A stretch of DNA of 64,000 nucleotides from Rhizobium ecuadorense (GTDB taxonomy: Bacteria > Pseudomonadota > Alphaproteobacteria > Rhizobiales > Rhizobiaceae), in contig NZ_LFIO01001304.1 in assembly GCF_001187535.1 (NCBI RefSeq), positions 186,001 to 250,000 on the forward strand, read 5' to 3'. Position 1 is the first letter of the stretch. Every line of letters begins with the position of its first letter. The notes beneath the pieces were generated by a model that was not told the DNA's origin, ran no database searches, and saw only the letters and a list, made by a program, of their open reading frames with translations. Position numbers and translations under genes: made by a program. Shown one piece after another: positions 8,309-17,174 of this stretch.

Positions 8309-9898
8309 GTGATTTCCGAAACCGCCGCGCGCCGGAGCGGCTATTGGCTGATAGTCGTCGTGCTGGCAATGCTCGCGGGACTGCCGCTGGCCGTCTGGCT
8401 CGATATCAGCGATCTTTCGGGAAATACCCTGCGGCGTCAGGCGCGCGACATGAGCTCGCTGATATCGAGCATCCGCTCCTATTATTCCGCCAACGTCGTG
8501 GGCCGTGTTCTCGCCGCCCACGCCAGCGGTGCGACCGAGGGCACGACCGTCTCCCACAATTACGCGAATATACCAGGCGCCATTCCGCTGCCGGCCACCC
8601 TTTCCCTGGAACTCGGCGACGTCATCAAGGAGCAGCAGGCCAATATCACCTATCGTTTCGTCTCCGACCTGCCATTCAAGAGCCGCGCATCCCACGAGCT
8701 CGACGATTTCGAGAGCAAAGCGCTCGCCGCGCTGCGCGCCAATCCGCAGCAGACGCTGAACGACCTCACCCGTGTCGGCCTGACCGATACCTTGCGGCTC
8801 ATCACCCCTGTCGTCATGGGCCAGGCCTGCGTTGCCTGCCACAATACCCATCCCGAAAGCCCGAAAACCGATTGGAAAGTCGGCGATGTGCGCGGCATTC
8901 AGGAAGTCATCATCCGGCAGCCCTATGTGAGCAACGTCTTCGCCTTCAAATATCTGCTCTGTTATTTCCTGTTCGTCGCTCTCATCGGCATCAGCTTCAT
9001 TCTGCTCCAGCGGCAGCAAACGCGTGCGATCCATAGTGCCAACCTGGATCTGGAAGCGGCGAACGAGTTTCTGGCCAGCGTTTCCCTGAAGATTTCGCGC
9101 TATCTCTCGCCGCAGATCTACAAAAGCATCTTCTCCGGGCAGAAGGACGTCGTCGTTCACACCGAGCGCAAGCGCCTGACGATCTTCTTCTCCGACATCA
9201 AGGATTTCACCGCGACCACCGAGCGCCTGCAGCCGGAAGCGCTGACGGAGATGCTCAACGAATATCTGACGGAGATGTCGAACATTGCCCTGGAACATGG
9301 CGGCACGGTGGACAAGTTCATCGGCGACGCGATGCTGGTGTTTTTCGGCGACCCGGAAACCAAAGGTCCGGAGGAGGACGCGAAAGCCTGCCTGCGCATG
9401 GCCGTCGACATGCAGCGCCGTCTCGGCGAACTCAAGGACAGATGGCGCAGAAACGGCACCGAAGAGCCTTTCGTCGTCCGAATGGGCATCAACAGCGGTT
9501 ATTGCAATGTCGGCAATTTCGGCAGCAGCGACCGAATGGACTATACGATCATCGGGGCGGAGGCCAATCTCGCAGCCCGGCTGCAATCGATCGCCCAGGG
9601 CGGACAAATCGTCATCAGCTACGAAACCTATGCGCTGGTGACCGAAATCGTCGACGCGCACCCGCTGCCGCCGATCACGATGAAGGGCATACAGCGCGAG
9701 ATCGTGCCCTATGCGGTGGATGGGCTGACGCTCGGGGCCGACCATAAGAGCCGCGTGCTCAGCGAACACCTGTCGGGCCTCGACCTGCATCTGGATATGA
9801 GCCGGCTGGAGCCGGCCGATCGCCTCCGGGTCAGGACGGCTCTCAAGGAGGCGATCGCCGCACTTGATGAAACCGCGCCCGGGGCGGCCGGATCGTGA
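8309..9898 (+). CDS. Membrane nucleotide cyclase with a Tll0287-like (DUF3365) heme-type sensor domain
   Basis: 529 residues. An N-terminal transmembrane helix (about 12-32) is followed by a periplasmic domain that carries a c-type heme signature, Cys174-x-x-Cys177-His178 (CVACH), as in Tll0287/DUF3365 sensors. A second helix lies near 210-232, and then comes a class III cyclase domain (about 285-470) with SDIKDF (Asp296) and DKFIGD (Lys336, Asp340). The position that is normally the adenine-selecting Asp is Ala417 (IIGAEANLAAR), so substrate choice is less certain than for its neighbour. It is divergent from the CHASE2 cyclase across 260 bp. Confidence 0.85.
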   Translation: MISETAARRSGYWLIVVVLAMLAGLPLAVWLDISDLSGNTLRRQARDMSSLISSIRSYYSANVVGRVLAAHASGATEGTTVSHNYANIPGAIPLPATLSLELGDVIKEQQANITYRFVSDLPFKSRASHELDDFESKALAALRANPQQTLNDLTRVGLTDTLRLITPVVMGQACVACHNTHPESPKTDWKVGDVRGIQEVIIRQPYVSNVFAFKYLLCYFLFVALIGISFILLQRQQTRAIHSANLDLEAANEFLASVSLKISRYLSPQIYKSIFSGQKDVVVHTERKRLTIFFSDIKDFTATTERLQPEALTEMLNEYLTEMSNIALEHGGTVDKFIGDAMLVFFGDPETKGPEEDAKACLRMAVDMQRRLGELKDRWRRNGTEEPFVVRMGINSGYCNVGNFGSSDRMDYTIIGAEANLAARLQSIAQGGQIVISYETYALVTEIVDAHPLPPITMKGIQREIVPYAVDGLTLGADHKSRVLSEHLSGLDLHLDMSRLEPADRLRVRTALKEAIAALDETAPGAAGS

Positions 9899-10072
9899 CC
9901 GGATAGGGGCAAGCGTGATTTTTCCACCCGCTTCCCATATCCATCTGGACTTCCAATACCCGATCTGCTATCCCGCATCACCAATCGCAAGGCTGCGGCC
10001 GCGCGAACGTTATATTTTTGCCCCTGGCGCTGCGCCGCCGCAGGCATCACCAACCAAAGGAACGTGATTCTC

Positions 10073-10285
10073 GTGCAGGTACTTGTCCGCGATAACAATG
10101 TCGATCAGGCTCTCCGCGCTCTCAAGAAGAAGATGCAGCGTGAAGGCATTTTCCGCGAAATGAAGATGCGCGACTACTACGAGAAGCCGTCGCAGAAGCG
10201 TGCGCGCGAAAAGGCCGAGGCTGTTCGCCGCGTTCGCAAGCTGGCCCGCAAGCGCGCCCAGCGCGAAGGTCTGGTCGCACGCTGA
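10073..10285 (+). CDS. rpsU: 30S ribosomal protein S21
   Basis: 70 residues beginning (M)QVLVRDNNVDQALRALKKKMQ and ending in a very basic helix. This is the standard S21 length and sequence. I chose the GTG at 10073 because AAGGA at 10057-10061 is at a workable distance. The in-frame GTG at 10064 lies only 2 nt from that site and would add three non-conserved residues. It is monocistronic, with a good terminator at 10325-10357. Confidence 0.96.
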   Translation: MQVLVRDNNVDQALRALKKKMQREGIFREMKMRDYYEKPSQKRAREKAEAVRRVRKLARKRAQREGLVAR

Positions 10286-10324
10286 GCGTTGCCGTCGTTT
10301 TTTCGACGTTTTCAGATGCATTGT

Positions 10325-10357
10325 GGCGGGGGCGATGGGTTCGCCACCGCCTTTTTT
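10325..10357 (+). terminator. Rho-independent terminator after rpsU
   Basis: An 11-bp GC-rich stem with one mismatch (10325-10335 pairing with 10341-10351), a 5-nt loop, then six T residues at 10352-10357. It lies 40 nt after the rpsU stop and before the next gene. Confidence 0.85.
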
Positions 10358-10420
10358 AGTTTGCCGCTGAAGATCGCATATCCCGGTATCGGATATGCCG
10401 CATGGGGAAAGCGAGCCCGA

Positions 10421-11287
10421 ATGGCTGTCAACACCTTCAATCCGTCCCGCGCCTGGCGCCTGCAGAAAACCGCATTCCTGCCCGCTTTGGCGCTGGCGGC
10501 AATGTTCGGCCTTGCCGGCTGTGAGACGACAAACACCACGGATGCCGTGATCCGCATCGACAAGGCGCAGGGTTCGGAAGAAAATATCGCCTCGCTGACG
10601 GCTGTCATCAACGCCAATCCCAAGGATCCCGAAGGCTACAACGTCCGCGGTTCCGCCTATGGCCGCGGCGGCCAGTTCCGTCAGGCGCTGAACGATTTCA
10701 ACACTGCATTGCAGATCAATCCGCGGTTCTTCCAGGCCTATGCCAACCGCGCCCTGGTCTATCGCAACATGGGCCAGCAGGCCCAGGCGATCAGCGATTA
10801 CAATGCCGCGCTGCAGATCAATCCGAGCTACGACGTCGCCTATATCGGCCGCGGCAACGTCTATCGCATGGCCGGCCAGGACGACCAGGCCTTCAACGAT
10901 TTCGACAAGGCGATCCAACTCGGCACCACCGATGGGCGCGCCTATCATAATCGTGGCCTGATCTATCAGAAGCGCAATCAGCAGGACAAGGCGATCGACG
11001 ATTTCTCGAAGGCGATCTCGCTCGCGCCGAATTCGCCCGAGCCCTATAATGGCCGCGGCATTTCCTACATCGCGCTGAACGACAACGACAACGCCTTTGC
11101 CGATTTCAACCACGCGATCGAACTCAATGGCAACATCGCCGAATCCTGGGCCAACCAGGCGCTCGTCTACGAGCGGCGCGGCGACAAGGCGAAGGCCGCC
11201 CGGTCCTATCGCCATGCCGTCGGCCTCGATCCCAAGTACCAGCCGGCCCGCGATGGCCTCACCCGCGTCGGCGCTTCAGCCGGCTAA
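10421..11287 (+). CDS. TPR-repeat lipoprotein
   Basis: 288 residues from the ATG at 10421. A longer reading from 10289 would run through the rpsU terminator and put the signal peptide internally. Residues 1-33 form a lipoprotein signal with lipobox LAGC (Cys34). The rest is about six tandem tetratricopeptide repeats (recurring motif A-x2-DF/DY-x-A-A/I-x-LN/INP). Such proteins scaffold envelope complexes. It resembles NlpI-like rhizobial TPR lipoproteins, but the specific role is not known. Confidence 0.85.
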   Translation: MAVNTFNPSRAWRLQKTAFLPALALAAMFGLAGCETTNTTDAVIRIDKAQGSEENIASLTAVINANPKDPEGYNVRGSAYGRGGQFRQALNDFNTALQINPRFFQAYANRALVYRNMGQQAQAISDYNAALQINPSYDVAYIGRGNVYRMAGQDDQAFNDFDKAIQLGTTDGRAYHNRGLIYQKRNQQDKAIDDFSKAISLAPNSPEPYNGRGISYIALNDNDNAFADFNHAIELNGNIAESWANQALVYERRGDKAKAARSYRHAVGLDPKYQPARDGLTRVGASAG

Positions 11288-11299
11288 GGACATGAAACG

Positions 11300-11321
11300 G
11301 GCGGCCGAAATATCGGCCGCC
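11300..11321. terminator. Hairpin after the TPR lipoprotein gene
   Basis: GGCGGCCGA (11300-11308) pairs perfectly with TCGGCCGCC (11313-11321) around an AATA loop, 13 nt after the stop. There is no T-run, so it may stabilise the message 3' end rather than terminate by itself. Confidence 0.55.
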
Positions 11322-11541
11322 GCACGGCCTCGAAACGAGAAGCCGAAAAACTGCCGTCGTCCTCGATGACATATCATAGTATGTTGCAACCTGCTCCTGC
11401 TCCCCCTAACATGGCGCTGCTTCGATAGCCTGCTATCGGGCGTTCGAACCAGTTTGAGGGCGGCTTGCGAGAGATGCGGATCTTTGCTTTCCTGACCGCT
11501 CGCAAAAACCGTTGCCCGCTGCATGTGATGTGGCGCAACAA

Positions 11542-13194
11542 ATGAAAATCGTCGCACTGTTCTTTCCCAAGGCCTCGATCGGCACCTATCTCGTCGCCAT
11601 GGCGGTGGCGATCGCAGTGCCGATCTTCGCCTTCGTGGCGCTGCTTCTGCTGCAGCTGGAAGACAATCAGCGCTCGACGCTGAAGCGTGAGACGGCCCAG
11701 GATGCGCTCGCCCTGTCACGCATCATCGACCGCCAGCTTCAGGACATGGCGACGACGCTGCGACTGCTTTCGAGTTCACCGGAACTCGAAGACGGCAATC
11801 TCGCCGCCTTCCATCAGCGCACGGAAACGGCCCTCAGAGACAATACGCTGTTCGTCATCGCCGTCGACCGCGCCGGCCAGCAACTCTTGAATACGCGCCG
11901 GGCGTTCGGCACTCCGCTCGGCGAGATAGCGAACATCCCGGCCCTCCAGGAAGTCATGACTTCCGGTCGCATCGAGGCCTCCGACGTCTTTCGCGGCCGC
12001 ACCAGCGGCGACTGGGTCTATAACGTCACCCTGCCGCGGAAGAATGATCCCGTCGCAGCCCTGATCATTACCCAGGACGCCAAGGATCTCGGCAAACTGG
12101 TGACGACCGAGGGGCTCGCTCCCGGCTGGTCGGCCGCCGTCATCGATCAGAGCGGCCACGTCGTCGCCGCCACCGGCCCCGCCAATCTCGAACCCGGTAC
12201 GCCCTTCGATCCGCGCATCCTGCCGGCGTTCACCGCATCACGCGGCGTCTTCCAGGACGAGACGATCCTGCCGCACATGCTGCTCGGTTATTCCAGGATT
12301 CCCGGTTGGTCGTGGAAAACGGTGATCTGGGGACCGATCGCCCAGGCATCGATCCTCAGCACCTGGCGTTTCCTCATCATCGGCGGCGTGGCTCTGGTGC
12401 TCGTGGCGGTGCTCGGCGCCTATGCAGTCGCAAGACAGGTGCGCACCACCATCCGCGATATCGCCGAAATGGCCGACCGCATGGGTGAAGGCCATATCGT
12501 CTCGCCGGTCGAGACCAGCGTCATCGAGGCGAACCAGGTGGCGATCGCCCTTTCGAATGCCTCCTTCGATCGCAGCCAGACCGAGGACCGGCTGCGCTTC
12601 GTCATGCACGAGCTCGTCCACCGCACCAAAAACCTTCTGACGCTGGCCCAGGCAATGATGCGCCAGCTCGCCAAACAGGCCGACAGCGTCCAGACCTTCC
12701 AGGCCGCCGTCGCCGATCGTCTCGAGGGGTTGGGGCGTTCGATCGAGCTTCTGACCAGCGAGCAATGGGGAGGCGTATCGCTGCGGCGGGTTGTCGACAT
12801 TCACCTGCAGGCCTTTCCGCAATCGCATGAACAGATCGAAATCACAGGCAAAGACTTCGTGCTGAAGCCCGATGCTGTGCAGAATCTCGGCCTTGCCCTG
12901 CATGAACTCGCCACCAATTCGGTGAAATATGGTGCGCTCTCCGTCCCGCAAGGACGTGTCCGCTTCGAATGGCACGATGTCAGGGAGGAGGACAAGCCGG
13001 ACGCCCTGCTCCGCTTCACCTGGGAGGAGCGCGGCGGCCCGCCTGTGGTAGAACCGACCCGCTCTGGCTTCGGCACGACCGTCATCAAGGCGCATGCCGC
13101 CTCCGCCTTCCGCGGCACGGTGCAGGTCGATTTCCGGCCCGAGGGACTGTTGTGGGTGCTGACGGCGCAGCGCGCCACGCTAGAGCGGGAATAA
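11542..13194 (+). CDS. HWE-family sensor histidine kinase with a Cache-type periplasmic domain
   Basis: 550 residues from the ATG at 11542. Two transmembrane helices (about 14-38 and 275-298) bracket a periplasmic double-Cache/PDC-like sensor, followed by a HAMP linker. The kinase core has the HWE/HisKA_2 dimerisation box HELVHRTKNLL (acceptor His360), the N-box HELATNSVKYGAL and the WxE motif (FTWEERGGP) that defines the HWE family, then a GFGTTVI glycine segment. No response regulator is adjacent. HWE kinases in rhizobia often feed the PhyR/NepR general stress system, but that link is inferred from the family only. Confidence 0.88.
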   Translation: MKIVALFFPKASIGTYLVAMAVAIAVPIFAFVALLLLQLEDNQRSTLKRETAQDALALSRIIDRQLQDMATTLRLLSSSPELEDGNLAAFHQRTETALRDNTLFVIAVDRAGQQLLNTRRAFGTPLGEIANIPALQEVMTSGRIEASDVFRGRTSGDWVYNVTLPRKNDPVAALIITQDAKDLGKLVTTEGLAPGWSAAVIDQSGHVVAATGPANLEPGTPFDPRILPAFTASRGVFQDETILPHMLLGYSRIPGWSWKTVIWGPIAQASILSTWRFLIIGGVALVLVAVLGAYAVARQVRTTIRDIAEMADRMGEGHIVSPVETSVIEANQVAIALSNASFDRSQTEDRLRFVMHELVHRTKNLLTLAQAMMRQLAKQADSVQTFQAAVADRLEGLGRSIELLTSEQWGGVSLRRVVDIHLQAFPQSHEQIEITGKDFVLKPDAVQNLGLALHELATNSVKYGALSVPQGRVRFEWHDVREEDKPDALLRFTWEERGGPPVVEPTRSGFGTTVIKAHAASAFRGTVQVDFRPEGLLWVLTAQRATLERE

Positions 13195-13254
13195 CTCCCG
13201 GAACAATCGCCACCCCTACCCGTTTCGAACAGGTCGTTCTCAAGGAGAAAGATC

Positions 13255-13737
13255 ATGTTCAAGCAAACGATGATCGCAGCCGCTACTCTGGCGGCCGCTG
13301 CCTGGGCAAATCAGGCCGGCGCGGAAAACTATGTCACGCTTGGCCGCCTGGTCTGCGGATCGGATGGCGGCCAGGGTCTGATCATCACCTCGCAAAAGAA
13401 CCTTATCTGCACCTATACGCCGGCATCGGGCGGCGCCAAGGCTGTGTATGCCGGTAAAATCGAGAAGTTCGGCCTCGACATCGGCCAAACCGGCAAGAGC
13501 GTGATGATCTGGCAGGTGCTGGCAAAAACCGGCACGGATATGCCGCAATACGCGCTGGCCGGCGAATATTACGGCGTCGGGGCGGATGCGAGCATCGGTG
13601 CAGGCGCCGGCGCCAAGGTGATCGCCGGGGGCACCAACAAGGCGTTCATGTTGCAGCCGCTGAATGTCCAGGCCCAGGAAGGGCTGAACCTTGCCATCGG
13701 GGTCGAGAAGATGACGCTCGTGCCGGGCGAGGTATGA
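13255..13737 (+). CDS. Exported DUF992 family protein
   Basis: 160 residues with a cleavable signal peptide (cleavage near NQAGA/E23). The mature part is the DUF992 pattern: GRLVCG, a second Cys in LICTYTP, a YAGKI block and a Gly/Ala-rich stretch (GADASIGAGAGAKVIAGG). Family members are periplasmic proteins of unknown function common in Rhizobiales. A clear AAGGAGA site precedes the ATG. It has its own short unit, 60 bp after the histidine kinase. Confidence 0.8.
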   Translation: MFKQTMIAAATLAAAAWANQAGAENYVTLGRLVCGSDGGQGLIITSQKNLICTYTPASGGAKAVYAGKIEKFGLDIGQTGKSVMIWQVLAKTGTDMPQYALAGEYYGVGADASIGAGAGAKVIAGGTNKAFMLQPLNVQAQEGLNLAIGVEKMTLVPGEV

Positions 13738-13763
13738 CGGCACAGGCCATCCCCCTCAATCGA

Positions 13764-13786
13764 ACAGCCGCCCGAGGGGCGGCTGT
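13764..13786. terminator. Convergent-gene hairpin (DUF992 / pntB)
   Basis: ACAGCCGCCC (13764-13773) pairs perfectly with GGGCGGCTGT (13777-13786) around a 3-nt loop, in the 56 bp between two convergent stops. It lacks a long T-run on either strand. It is probably a shared transcript-end structure. Confidence 0.6.
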
Positions 13787-13793
13787 ATCGGCG

Positions 13794-15191
13794 TCACCCA
13801 TGCGCGATCGCCTTGTTGATATCCTCGGTCATTTTCTTCGCGTCGCCGAGCAGCATCATCGTGCCGTCCTTGTAGAACAGCGTGTTGTCGATGCCGGCAT
13901 AACCCGAGCCGAGCGAGCGTTTGACGAACAGGCAGGTCTTTGCCCGGTCGACGTCGAGGATCGGCATGCCGTAGATCGGCGAGGTCTTGTCGTCGCGCGC
14001 CGCCGGATTGGTGACGTCATTGGCGCCGATGACATAGGCGACGTCGGCCTGGGCGAATTCCGAATTGATATCCTCGAGTTCGAAGACCTCGTCATAGGGA
14101 ACACTGGCTTCGGCGAGCAGCACGTTCATGTGGCCGGGCATGCGGCCGGCGACCGGGTGGATCGCATATTTCACTTCGACGCCGTTCTTCTTCAGATTGT
14201 CGGCGAGTTCGCGCAACGCATGCTGGGCCTGGGCGACCGCCATGCCGTATCCCGGCACGATGATGACCTTCGATGCATTGGCCATCAGATAGGCCGCATC
14301 CTCGGCCGAGCCGAGCTTGACGGTCTTGTCTGAAGTGTCCGGCCCGCCGGATGCCGTCTCGCCGCCGAAGCCGCCGAGGATGACGGAGACGAAGGAGCGG
14401 TTCATGCCCTTGCACATGATGTAGGAAAGAATGGCGCCGGAAGAACCGACAAGAGCGCCGGTGATGATCAGCGCCAGATTGCCGAGCGTGAAGCCGATGC
14501 CGGCCGCAGCCCATCCGGAATAGGAATTCAGCATCGAGACGACGACCGGCATATCGGCGCCGCCGATCGGCACGATAAGCAGAACGCCGAGCGCCAGCGA
14601 CAGCGCCACAACGGCCCAGAAGTCGAAATGGCTTTCGGTGGCGGCAAGCCCGATGATGAACAGCACGATCAGCACCAGCAGGGTCGCGTTGATCACATGC
14701 CGGTAAGGCAGCAGGATCGGCTTGCCGGACATGCGCCCGTCGAGCTTCAGGAAGGCAATAATCGAGCCGGTGAAGGTCAGCGCTCCGATCGCCACGCCGA
14801 GCGCCATCTCGACGCGCGCCTCGGTATGGATCTGGCCGATCTCGCCGATGCCGAAGGAGGCGGGGGTATAGAGCGCCGAGGCCGCGACCAGGACGGCGGC
14901 AAGGCCGACCAGCGAATGAAAGCCGGCGACGAGTTGCGGCATCGAGGTCATGGCGATGGTGCGGGCGACATAGGCGCCGACGCTGCCGCCGATGGCAAGG
15001 CCGAGGATGATCAGCACGAAGCCGCCGAAATTGGGCGTCGCCAGTACCAGCGTCGTCAGGATGGCGATCCCCATCCCGATCATGCCGTAGAGATTGCCCC
15101 TGCGGCTGGTGGCCGGATGCGAGAGACCCCGCAGTGCCAGGATGAAGAGAACGCCGGAGACGAGGTAGAGGAAGGCTGCGATATTGGTCAT
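13794..15191 (-). CDS. pntB: Proton-translocating NAD(P) transhydrogenase beta subunit
   Basis: 465 residues. About nine transmembrane helices (residues 1-270) are followed by the soluble NADP(H)-binding domain III, with GYGMAVAQAQH, HPVAGRMPGHMNVLLAEA, GANDVTNPAAR and DVDRAKTCLFVKRS, all diagnostic for PntB. Transhydrogenase uses the proton gradient to make NADPH from NADH in the inner membrane. It is the last gene of pntA1-pntA2-pntB, 7 bp after pntA2. Confidence 0.97.
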   Translation of the reverse strand: MTNIAAFLYLVSGVLFILALRGLSHPATSRRGNLYGMIGMGIAILTTLVLATPNFGGFVLIILGLAIGGSVGAYVARTIAMTSMPQLVAGFHSLVGLAAVLVAASALYTPASFGIGEIGQIHTEARVEMALGVAIGALTFTGSIIAFLKLDGRMSGKPILLPYRHVINATLLVLIVLFIIGLAATESHFDFWAVVALSLALGVLLIVPIGGADMPVVVSMLNSYSGWAAAGIGFTLGNLALIITGALVGSSGAILSYIMCKGMNRSFVSVILGGFGGETASGGPDTSDKTVKLGSAEDAAYLMANASKVIIVPGYGMAVAQAQHALRELADNLKKNGVEVKYAIHPVAGRMPGHMNVLLAEASVPYDEVFELEDINSEFAQADVAYVIGANDVTNPAARDDKTSPIYGMPILDVDRAKTCLFVKRSLGSGYAGIDNTLFYKDGTMMLLGDAKKMTEDINKAIAHG

Positions 15192-15198
15192 CGGTTCC

Positions 15199-15600
15199 TC
15201 ACCGGTCTTTCTTGCGGTACATCGAGAGCATCCGCTGCGTCACGAGGAAGCCGCCGAATATGTTCACTGAGACGAGCACGAGCGCCACGAAGCCGAAGCC
15301 GGTCGCAAGCCCGCTTGTCGAGATGCCGACCGCCAGAAGCGCGCCGACGACGATGACGGAGGAGATTGCATTGGTGACCGCCATCAGCGGCGTGTGCAGC
15401 GCCGGCGTCACCGACCACACGACATAATACCCGACGAAGATCGACAACACGAAGATCGCCAGTTGGAAGACGAAGGGATCGATCGCCCCGCCGGTCGCAG
15501 CACTGGCCGCCTCAGGTGCATGGGCCGCCGCGGTGACAACGGCGGTCACCGCCTGGTCGAGCTGTTCCAGCGCTCTGTCCATTGCTTCACTGGCCATCAC
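15199..15600 (-). CDS. pntA2: NAD(P) transhydrogenase alpha-2 subunit
   Basis: 133 residues with a poorly conserved N-terminal Ala-rich stretch and three or four transmembrane helices (about 45-125), including VVWSVTPALHTPLMAVTNAISSVIVVGAL, the conserved membrane portion of the alpha chain. Alphaproteobacteria split the E. coli PntA into a soluble and a membrane polypeptide, and this is the membrane one. Its ATG overlaps the pntA1 stop by 4 nt. Confidence 0.95.
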   Translation of the reverse strand: MMASEAMDRALEQLDQAVTAVVTAAAHAPEAASAATGGAIDPFVFQLAIFVLSIFVGYYVVWSVTPALHTPLMAVTNAISSVIVVGALLAVGISTSGLATGFGFVALVLVSVNIFGGFLVTQRMLSMYRKKDR

Positions 15601-16745
15601 AGATCTCCCTTCTTCGCGCCGCCGAAGGCGGGATGAACCACGTCGCCGGCATAGGTCAGCATCGTCGCCTTGACGAGCTCGTCGTCGAGGTTGACGACGA
15701 CGCTCCGGCTTTCCTTGTTGACCATGGTCTCCAGGAAGGTGACGAGGTTCTTGGCGTAGAGCGCCGAAGCGCTGGCCGCGACCCGGCCCGGCATATTGGC
15801 GAAACCGATCACCTTGACGCCGTCGACATCGGCGATCTCGCCGGCGACGACGCCCTCGATATTGCCGCCGCGCTCGACCGCGAGGTCGACGGCGACCGCG
15901 CCCGGCTTCATCGCGGCAAGCATGGCGCGCGAAACGAGCCGCGGCGCCGCGCGGCCGGGGATCAGCGCGGTGGTGATGACGATATCCTGCTTGGCGATAT
16001 GTTCGGCCACGAGTGCGGCCTGCTTGCCCTGATAGTCGGCAGACATTTCCTTGGCATAGCCGCCGGCCGTTTCCGCCGCCTTGAACTCCTCGTCCTCGAC
16101 GGCGATGAACTTGGCCCCGAGCGAGGCCACCTGCTCCTTGGCGGCCGGGCGCACGTCGGTGGCCGAGACCGCAGCACCCAGGCGCCGTGCGGTGGCGATC
16201 GCCTGAAGACCGGCGACGCCGGCGCCCATGACGAAGACCTTGGCGGCCGGCACAGTGCCGGCAGCCGTCATCATCATCGGCATGGCGCGGTCATAGACCG
16301 CCGCCGCCTCGATGACGGCCTGATAGCCGGCGAGATTGGCCTGGGACGACAGCACATCCATGGACTGGGCGCGGGTAATGCGCGGCATCAGTTCCATCGC
16401 GAAAGCCGAGAGGCCGGCGCCTGCCAGCGCCGCGATCGCTTCGTCATTACCGTAGGGATCCATGATGGCGATGACCACGGCACCGCTTTTATAGCCCGAG
16501 ATTTCCTGTTCGGTCGGGCGGCGCACCTTCAGCACGACGTCGGCGGAGGCTGCATCGGCAAAACTGCCGATCCTGGCGCCCGCAGCCTCGAACTCTCCGT
16601 CCGGAACACGCGACGCCGCACCGGCACCGGCTTCGACGACGATGTCGAAGCCGAAACTTTTCATCTTCTTCACGGTCTCGGCGGAGGCCGCGACGCGCGT
16701 CTCCTCACCCGCAATTTCCCTAGCAACGAAAACGATATTGCCCAA
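15597..16745 (-). CDS. pntA1: NAD(P) transhydrogenase alpha-1 subunit (TTG start)
   Basis: 382 residues of the soluble NAD(H)-binding domain I, related to alanine dehydrogenase. VFVMGAGVAGLQAIATARRLGA is the Rossmann motif and RAQSMDVLSSQANLAGYQAV the conserved family block. I place the start at the TTG at 16745 because a strong GGAGGAGG lies just upstream and the product then begins (M)GNIVFVAREI, matching the family. The upstream ATG at 16799 would add 18 non-homologous residues and bury that ribosome site. Confidence 0.93.
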   Translation of the reverse strand: MGNIVFVAREIAGEETRVAASAETVKKMKSFGFDIVVEAGAGAASRVPDGEFEAAGARIGSFADAASADVVLKVRRPTEQEISGYKSGAVVIAIMDPYGNDEAIAALAGAGLSAFAMELMPRITRAQSMDVLSSQANLAGYQAVIEAAAVYDRAMPMMMTAAGTVPAAKVFVMGAGVAGLQAIATARRLGAAVSATDVRPAAKEQVASLGAKFIAVEDEEFKAAETAGGYAKEMSADYQGKQAALVAEHIAKQDIVITTALIPGRAAPRLVSRAMLAAMKPGAVAVDLAVERGGNIEGVVAGEIADVDGVKVIGFANMPGRVAASASALYAKNLVTFLETMVNKESRSVVVNLDDELVKATMLTYAGDVVHPAFGGAKKGDL

Positions 16746-16808
16746 CTGCCCCCTCCTCCGGGTCAGCCAGACCGCCGCAGGCTTCCCTGCGCAGGCCAAG
16801 CACCTAAA

Positions 16809-16911
16809 GCATGTCGCGCAAAACTGTCCGGCGGTTCTGCGATAACGATATGCGAGAAAATAAAGACCTGAAGCGCGAGCAGCGAATCTGACCGATCGCG
16901 ACGCGCTTCAG
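16809..16911. repeat. Rhizobial intergenic mosaic repeat, family B, copy 1
   Basis: About 103 bp beginning GCATGTCGCGCAAAACTGTC, with GCGGTTCTGCGATAACGA inside, and ending in an inverted repeat CTGAAGCGC...GCGCTTCAG. A diverged copy lies at 32511-32606. It is located upstream of pntA1. Confidence 0.75.
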
Positions 16912-16949
16912 TGACAAGCTTCGGCGAAGCCCTCCCCCCTTTGCCGCGA

Positions 16950-17174
16950 TCAGCGGACCAGGAAGACGCCGGCAGCGAGAAGAATGATGAAGACGAAGAG
17001 GCCGCCGAGAAGGCCGGCGCCGCCGAAGAAACCTGCGGTCATCGCAAGCAGGAGGACGATGAGAAGCATCGAGCCGTATTTCGTGGCGGTGATGAACATG
17101 TCGTAGGTCTTTTCATGTTCCTTGTAATCCATCGGTGCCCCGGTCTCGACCGGTCCGGTATGATGTTCGGCCAT
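16950..17174 (-). CDS. aa3-type cytochrome c oxidase subunit IV-like small membrane protein
   Basis: 74 residues from the ATG at 17174, preceded by AGGGAGA. The soluble N-terminus MAEHHTGPVETGAPMDYKEHEKTYDMF is followed by two close hydrophobic helices. This is the pattern of the bacterial aa3 oxidase subunit IV family (COX4_pro_2), where the HEKTY(D/A)xF segment is characteristic. In alphaproteobacteria it is commonly found beside pntAB rather than with the other oxidase genes, as here. Confidence 0.8.
   Translation of the reverse strand: MAEHHTGPVETGAPMDYKEHEKTYDMFITATKYGSMLLIVLLLAMTAGFFGGAGLLGGLFVFIILLAAGVFLVR

Noticed and set aside
8159..9790. 543-codon minus-strand frame over the second cyclase
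   Set aside because: It is antisense to a gene with clear cyclase and heme motifs, and its own translation has no recognisable domain.
13764..13786. Treating the hairpin as a transcription-factor site
   Set aside because: Its position between convergent stops and its GC-rich stem make a transcript-end structure more likely.
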